Source: Anoplopoma fimbria
Lineage: Eukaryota; Chordata; Actinopteri; Perciformes; Anoplopomatidae
DNA: 64,000 nt
Assembly (NCBI RefSeq): GCF_027596085.1
Contig: NC_072455.1
Location: 3,020,350 to 3,084,349, forward strand
Reading direction: 5' to 3'
Numbering within the stretch: position 1 is the first letter of the stretch; each line of letters opens with the position of its first letter. Shown piece after piece: positions 30,368-64,000 of the stretch. Below the pieces are notes generated by a model, which saw nothing but the letters and a program-made list of their open reading frames with translations, ran no database searches and was not told where the DNA came from. Made by a program: the position numbers and the translations under genes.

Positions 30368-31730
30368 CTGCAGAGTAACGGCTGTATTCTGTCAGTTTGT
30401 ATTCTGTCAGTTTGTATTCTGTCAGTTTGTCAACGGCTGTATTCTGTCAGTTTGTCGGCTGTATTTAGTCAGTTTGTCGGCTGTATTCTGTCAGTGTGTA
30501 TTCTGTCAGTTTGTATTCTGTCAGTTTGTCAGCTGTATTCTGTCAGTGTGTATTCTGTCAGTTTGTATTCAGTCAGTGTGTATTCTGTCAGTTTGTATTC
30601 TGTCAGTCTGTATTCTGTCAGTTTGTATTCTGTCAGTCTGTATTCTGTCAGTTTGTATTCTGTCAGTTTGTCAACGGCTGCGTTCTGTCAGTTTGTTGGC
30701 ATAGTAACGGCTGTATTAAGTCAGTTTATCACCAGAGTAACGGCTGTATTTTGGTTTGTTATATTTTTGTCAGTTTGTGTATTTTGTCAGTTTGTATTTT
30801 TGTCAGTTTGTCGGCTGTATTTTGTCAGTTTGTCGGCTGTATTTTCAGTTTGTCAGTTTGTCAGTTTGTCGGTGTATTTGAGTCAGTTTGTCGGCAGTTT
30901 GTGTCAGCTGTATTTTGTCAGTTTGTCGGCTGTATTTTGGCAGTTTGTCAGTTTGTCGGCTGTATTTTCAGTTTGTCGGCTTTATTTAGTCAGTTTGTAG
31001 TTTGTGTATTTTGTCAGTTTGTTGTCTGTTTGTCAGTTTGTCGACTGTATTCTGTCAGTTTGTCGGCTGTATTTTGTCGGCTGTATTGAGTCAGTTTGTC
31101 GGCTGTTTTGTCGGCTGTATTTTTGTCAGTTTGTCGGCTGTCAGTTTGTCGGTCAGTTTGTTGTAGTTTGTCGAGTCAGTTTGTCGGCTGTATTGTGTCA
31201 GTTTGTCGGCTGTATTTAGTCAGTTTGTCGGCTGTATTTAGTCAGTTTGTCGGCTCTATTCTGTCAGTTTGTCGGCTGTATTAAGTCAGTTTGTCGGCTG
31301 TATTTAGTCAGTTTGTTGCAGTTATTCTGTCAGTCAGTTTTTGTCAGTTTGTCGGCTGTATTTTGTCAGTTTGTCGGCTGTATTGAGTCAGTTTGTCGGC
31401 TGTATTGAGTCAGTTTGTCGGCTGTATTTAGTCAGTTTGTCGGCTGTATTTAGTCAGTTTGTCGGCTGTATTTTGTCGGCTGTAGTTTGTCAGTTTGTCG
31501 GCTGTATTTTGTCAGTTTGTCGGCTGTATTTTGTCAGTTTGTCAGTTTGTCGGCTGTATTTTGTCAGTTTGTCGGCTGTATTTAGTCAGTTTGTCGGCTG
31601 TATTTAGTCAGTTTGTCGGCTGTATTTAGTCAGTTTGTCGGCTGTATTTAGTCAGTTTGTCGGCTGTATTTAGTCAGTTTGTCGGCTGTATTCTGTCAGT
31701 TTGTCGGCTGTATTCTGTCAGTTTGTCGCC
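30368..31730. repeat. 22-bp minisatellite upstream of clcn5 (about 1.35 kb)
   Basis: The core unit CAGTTTGTCGGCTGTATTTAGT (22 bp, with TTTTGT, TTCTGT or TTGAGT at the end) repeats through most of 31040-31730. The 5' part uses a shorter 15-bp unit (TATTCTGTCAGTTTG) and mixed forms. Boundary sequence GCCAGAGTAACGGCT recurs in variant form near 30730 and at 31727-31741, suggesting a longer ancestral unit. Long open frames across it arise from the repeat alone and are not genes. Confidence 0.95.
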
Positions 31731-31739
31731 AGAGTAACG

Positions 31740-31799
31740 GCTAAATGCTTAAGCTAGGCTAGCTGTTAAAGGAGCCCTTTTTCTGCATTTCCGGTGACA
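31740..31799 (+). promoter_or_regulatory. clcn5: Candidate proximal promoter/5' UTR of clcn5
   Basis: This is the only non-repeat sequence between the minisatellite and the first candidate clcn5 exon. It holds TTTCCGGTGACA near 31788 (ETS-like core). No TATA box is seen. The assignment rests on position only. Confidence 0.3.
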
Positions 31800-31854
31800 A
31801 TGTTTCAGTTTCTAGCGAGCTTGTATCGTAAATACTCAGCCGACAGCCGCAGAG
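31800..31854 (+). CDS. clcn5: Predicted clcn5 upstream first exon (22-residue N-terminal extension)
   Basis: ATG at 31800 (A at -3) opens 18 codons, MFQFLASLYRKYSADSRR plus one base, ending at a GTAACG donor. An 89-base intron follows, with acceptor AAACAG at 31943. Joined to 31944 it continues Gly-Leu-Arg-Arg into the ATG at 31955 in the same frame, so the protein could start 22 residues earlier (840 in all). It may instead be 5' UTR with translation starting at 31955. Human long ClC-5 has a few residues (MAMWQGA) ahead of the homologous MDNRGF, which makes an upstream start believable. Confidence 0.42.
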
Positions 31855-31954
31855 GTAACGCCGGTGTTCACCCGGCTGTTGTGGCGGCAGATAGGCTGTT
31901 CTTGTTTGCTAAAAATTGACTCTTGCTGTGTTGCAAAAAACAGGATTAAGAAGG

Positions 31955-60362
<28,408 letters not shown>

Positions 60363-61255
60363 ACCGTCTCCGTCCATCTCTCTCCCTCTCTCCTCCAGAG
60401 GAGAAGACACCACCACCAGCTTGCACACTCGACCGGAAAATGCACCTTTTTACCTCTTCAGCTGTTGGGTGAAAGCCAAGTAAGTCGAGCTCCATTTGCA
60501 CAGGCGACTAGAGAACAATGGCTCTTTTTTTTGTTTTTGTAAGATGGAGGCGTTTTTTGGCTTTCTGTTTTTTGGCTCCTCCTCACTGACACTGCTGGCC
60601 CTAATTTCTTGTTCAACCCAGAAGGATGTAGTACAGATACACATGAGCAATAAGTCAATGGAAAAAAAATAATTCACATCCACACTTTCTTTTCGGGGCT
60701 TTTTTTTTTTTTTTTACATTCCTTCCTTTCTCTCTGTCTTTTCAACAAAACAAAAAGAGAGAAACGTTTAAAAAGGAGGTGGGAACGACTAATCCTCATG
60801 TCATAGATACTGACGAGAGAGGAGGAGAAATGAAGACATCAGGGGAGATGAAGAGAGGTCTGTGGAGCTCCATGCCGCCCTCCGGCCGCCACGGCGAGCC
60901 CAGACAGAGCGCTCTGAGCTGGGCTGATGGATGCTCGGACGCCTCCCCCCTCCTCCTCCACGACTTCCATCCGTCCTGCAGCCTCGGGGAGGGGGGGCGA
61001 AGCATCCAGGTGTGAGAAGACGATCTAATACACACACACTTACACTCCATAAAGACTTCATGACCGCCTGGGAACTCTCCAGAAATGTCTTTTTTGTTTT
61101 GTTTTGTTTTTTTCCCCGTCGTGTAGACTCTTGTGATTTGTAATACGTGGCGAGAGACTCCGGTTTGGGAACTAAGAAGTGTTGTCTCGTCATACAGACT
61201 CTCCGATTGGCAGTTATAATTCTCTTACAAATAAAAAAAAGAAATCATGCATAAT
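60363..61255 (+). other. clcn5: Probable clcn5 3' UTR
   Basis: Follows the stop. A poly(A) signal AATAAA at 61230-61235 sits in a plausible place, about 870 bases after the stop. Open frames near 60779-61193 overlap on both strands and resemble no protein I know. Confidence 0.5.
61230..61235 (+). terminator. Candidate clcn5 polyadenylation signal
   Basis: AATAAA followed by A-rich sequence and then TGTGTGTGTGTTTTC at about 61297, a GU-rich downstream element. The distance to the GT run is longer than ideal, so this is only a candidate. Confidence 0.4.
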
Positions 61256-61547
61256 GAGAACGCTGTGAAAACCACATCATGCCTTAGTGAAGGGTGTGTG
61301 TGTGTTTTCTACGAAAAGAGAGAATCATGACACATAAGTTAATTTATGTAAATGTACAATTGTTTGTCCCACTAAATTATTTCACTGACTTCATTGTGTC
61401 TGTGTTTATTTGTATGATATTGATAATAATACTGTGAAGTTTTCCATTTATGTTGATAAAATACCTGATTTTGTTTTAACAAATAACATTGAATCTATTA
61501 TCTCCTCTGTTGTTTTGTTTTTCATTTCCTTCTTAAATATTCTTGGT

Positions 61548-61710
61548 ATTATATTATATTTATATATATATATATTATATTTATATATTATATTTATATA
61601 TATATACATTTATATTATATTTATATATTATATTATATTTATATATATTTATATATATATTATATTATATTTATATATATATATTATATTTATATATATA
61701 TATATATACA
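61548..61710. repeat. (AT)n-rich repeat
   Basis: Alternating TATATATT and TATATTATATTTATA words for about 160 bases. Confidence 0.95.
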
Positions 61711-62654
61711 CACATCCAGTGATTGATTTGATACTGGATTCATATTTGATTATTTAAAAAAAAAAACTATAAACCTACTGGAAAAAACATTTGTTGCAGA
61801 TATTTCAGATGTTTTTATCTGTTGATCCTCTTTCATGTTTTTCTCAGGAGTTGGTGGAGACCAAAAACGGAGCTAAAAGGAGAGTAAATATTAGACTAAC
61901 ATTCATTATGCCGGCACATACATGAATCCAACGTGTCTACTCGATGTGAAAACCCGCAAAGTGCTTGCTAAGAAATTCAAATCAGTTTTTATGGTGATTC
62001 TTAGTGTTTCTTCTGCCCCGAAGTGGTCAAAGCGGATGAAAAGATGTGAACATTCAGCAATCTGGCAAGTCGTCACCAAATGATCCGGCACTTCCAAGAG
62101 GATATAGTCCTGGATTGAATTAATTTCACTGCATAAAATCAAACTGAACACAATCAAGAGTCATTTCTCAGTTGTGTCCTGCTTGAATTTGTTATTGCAC
62201 AGCGTGAGCCAGCCGTTTTTGTGATGTCTTCATTAAAACATCTGTTTCTAGTAGCTTTCATCGTGATTCATTACGTTGAGTTATTGCCAGAGGAATAATC
62301 CTTTCAATGTTAGGTTGTGGATTCATTTCAGATAAATGGCTGGATGGTCGCTGATGATTAGATTCTGTTTGCTTCAAACCGGAGTAAATCGAAGCATATA
62401 GGTAATTACTCGGAGAAATAGTCACTAGTGACCAGAAAATCTGCTCTGAACTTGATTTAGTGTTTTTTCTAAACACAAAACAGAGACAGTAAATCATTCC
62501 ACTGATCCAAAAAAGAGTTTTCTACTCAGCCTTAGACCTTTATTCTGACCACAAATTGGTTCCGCTTATGGATCTGTTATGTTATTCAAGGACTTTCTCC
62601 CCAACAGACTGAATAAACCTGAATAAAAGTGAAATCATGATTTTTATGGTGCCC

Positions 62655-62930
62655 GTTGTCAGCTGGGGCTAAGCTACGTACATTAGCTAATGTTAGCTAA
62701 GATAGTAAACTTGGCAAATATTAAACCTGCTAAATCTCAGCGTGTTAGCATAATCATTATGAACATTTTGTTATAAGTACTGACGTGTACATTAGCAAAT
62801 GTTAGCATGCTAAACTAAGAAGGTGAACATGGTTAAACATTACACATGCTAAATCTAAATACATGAGCATAATCTTCATGAGCATTTAGTTCAAAGTACT
62901 GACGCGTACATAAGCATGGCTATGGGCCTT
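62655..62930. repeat. Dispersed repeat with two tandem half-units
   Basis: AACCTGCTAAATCTCAGCGTG, AGCATAATCATTATGAACAT and AAGTACTGACGTGTACAT near 62723-62792 recur as ACACATGCTAAATCTAAATAC, AGCATAATCTTCATGAGCAT and AAGTACTGACGCGTACAT near 62842-62912. The unit is about 120 bases. Confidence 0.75.
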
Positions 62931-64000
62931 GTTTTTATATTTGTGCTATGTATTTTTCCTCATAATACAGCAGCACATTACACACTGAGGCTACAGTAAA
63001 CCCACATTAAATACAGACTTTTTAGCTTCTAGTAATTTGTATATTTAGTATATAGAGTGTCCGTGTGGATCCTCCTTTTTTACCTTTGTCTCATTATCTA
63101 AATACTTGGGGGACCACCGCTCTTTGACGACCCCTCGGGGGTGTTACGCTGTCACTCCGGCAGCGAGTCGGAGCTCGTTTCTGATCCACATAATCTCTGT
63201 GAGAAGTTAAAGACACTTGATGGTAGAGGAAGTGTGGATGATTTGCATGTGGATGGTTGACATCTTCTGTGTCTTTCTTTTCGGGAATGTGAGTGCACTG
63301 TAGCCGGCTGGTAATGACTCAGTCCTCGTCGCTGAGGCTTCACATGGAGCTCGAGTTACCGACCCGCTCGTGGCTTCTGCATTCTCACACCTCAGAAACA
63401 TTCACAGGGTTTGTACTTCCACATAATGCACCTCCACCCTTAAATTTGATTTCCTGTTTGTTCCTGGCGTCTCTACCCTACGGTATGTTCCTCGTTTCCT
63501 TGTTCTCTATGAAACAAGCTGCCTTACCTCATTTGCTTCTCCTCTCATATCAGTCATCCCCGTTCCCAGGCCTGCCATTGTCTCGGTGCACATTACAAAG
63601 CAGTGAAAACATTCCACTGTGGTAACGGGCCAAATCAAGGTGTCACCCTACACCTCAAAGTGTCAATGCTCTCGCTGCATGCATGAAAAAGAGGTGACGT
63701 GTCTTTTTTTTCTTCCCCTAAAGGCAAATATTTAGGAGTGAGTTGTGTATGTGTTTGTTTTCATCCAGGAATGAAACCCGACCCTCCTCACGGTGTTGCT
63801 TCTCTGCCCTCTTGGCCTCACCTGAGGTTATGAAGGTGGAGGTTCCCACAGCTTCTACTGACCTTTTACATGTGAACCGACCTAAAGACAATGAAGAAGT
63901 AAAAGAAATATTTCTAGTGGCCTCCTTTTTGCTCTGAATTGTTTTAGATAATTAGGAAGCCAACTAAATTAATAGTTTTGATGTACAGTGAACACAAAGG

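Larger units (their letters stand above)
61256..64000. other. Intergenic spacer downstream of clcn5, no supported gene
   Basis: Contains an AT repeat (61548-61710) and a repeat of GTTAGCATGC words (62655-62930). The GTTTTCATCCAG before 63769 looks like an acceptor, but no conserved protein follows. Confidence 0.55.

Noticed and set aside
30452..31607. Overlapping long open frames reading SVCRLYFVSLSAVF repeats
   Set aside because: They are translations of the 22-bp minisatellite in rotating frames, with no independent coding evidence.
60779..61193. Opposed open frames after the clcn5 stop
   Set aside because: They overlap on both strands in a GC-rich 3' UTR, with no recognisable motif.
61410..61757. 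115-residue Ile/Tyr-rich open frame
   Set aside because: Product of an AT microsatellite.
63293..63937. Possible exons of a downstream gene
   Set aside because: Open frames are short, none resembles a known protein, and the acceptor-like GTTTTCATCCAG is not followed by conserved coding sequence.

Overview
The window is vertebrate nuclear DNA, almost certainly from a ray-finned fish and probably a percomorph. The evidence is small exons with GT-AG introns, very long CA/GT and CT microsatellites, a tRNA-derived SINE ending in the pentamer ATTAC with the fish tail containing AGACGCTTTTATCC, short TIR-bearing MITEs, and two genes that align closely with known vertebrate proteins. I see no bacterial-type operons, CRISPR arrays or phage.

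Two protein-coding genes lie head to tail on the + strand. (1) shroom4, 3' part: ten coding exons from 5536 to 23380 give 1763 continuous codons. They run from just after the PDZ domain, whose exons must lie before position 1, through the long central exon to a complete ASD2 domain and the stop. (2) clcn5, complete: the H+/Cl- exchanger ClC-5. Sixteen coding exons from 31955 to 60362 join without a frame break into 818 codons, with gating glutamate E280, proton glutamate E337, anion-site S237 and Y630, nucleotide-site Y689 and D799, and two CBS domains. Two further 5' exons are predicted. One at 31800-31854 would add 22 in-frame residues. The other, at 40318-40372, sits below several CCAAT boxes and would give a different N terminus (MDWEFWSKQLDQDVLVED).

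Layout: 1-5535 intron of shroom4 with CA/AG repeats, a degenerate GTCAAGTC array and a dispersed repeat. 5536-23380 shroom4 exons. 23381 to about 26.4 kb is the probable 3' UTR, containing a MITE that holds a 46-unit, 10-bp tandem array. 26.4-31.8 kb is spacer with an AT-rich minisatellite, a TTC tract and a 22-bp minisatellite of about 1.35 kb directly before clcn5. 31.8-60.4 kb clcn5, with a 12.7-kb intron holding the alternative promoter/exon candidate. 60.4 to about 61.25 kb clcn5 3' UTR. 61.25-64 kb spacer with no supported gene.

The two proteins are not known to share a pathway. Shroom proteins bind F-actin and recruit ROCK through ASD2 to control actomyosin. ClC-5 acidifies and chloride-loads endosomes in absorptive epithelia. 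Their adjacency is best read as remnant synteny of an old SHROOM-CLCN block, since SHROOM2 lies near CLCN4 in human. I found no evidence of a new defence, mobile or metabolic system. The most interesting items are the predicted alternative clcn5 first exons, loss of the ClC-5 PY motif, clcn5 exons flanked by large microsatellites (including a GA/CT pair inside one intron), the perfectly phased 10-bp array, a MITE nested in a SINE with an 8-bp target duplication, and a 16-bp perfect inverted repeat.
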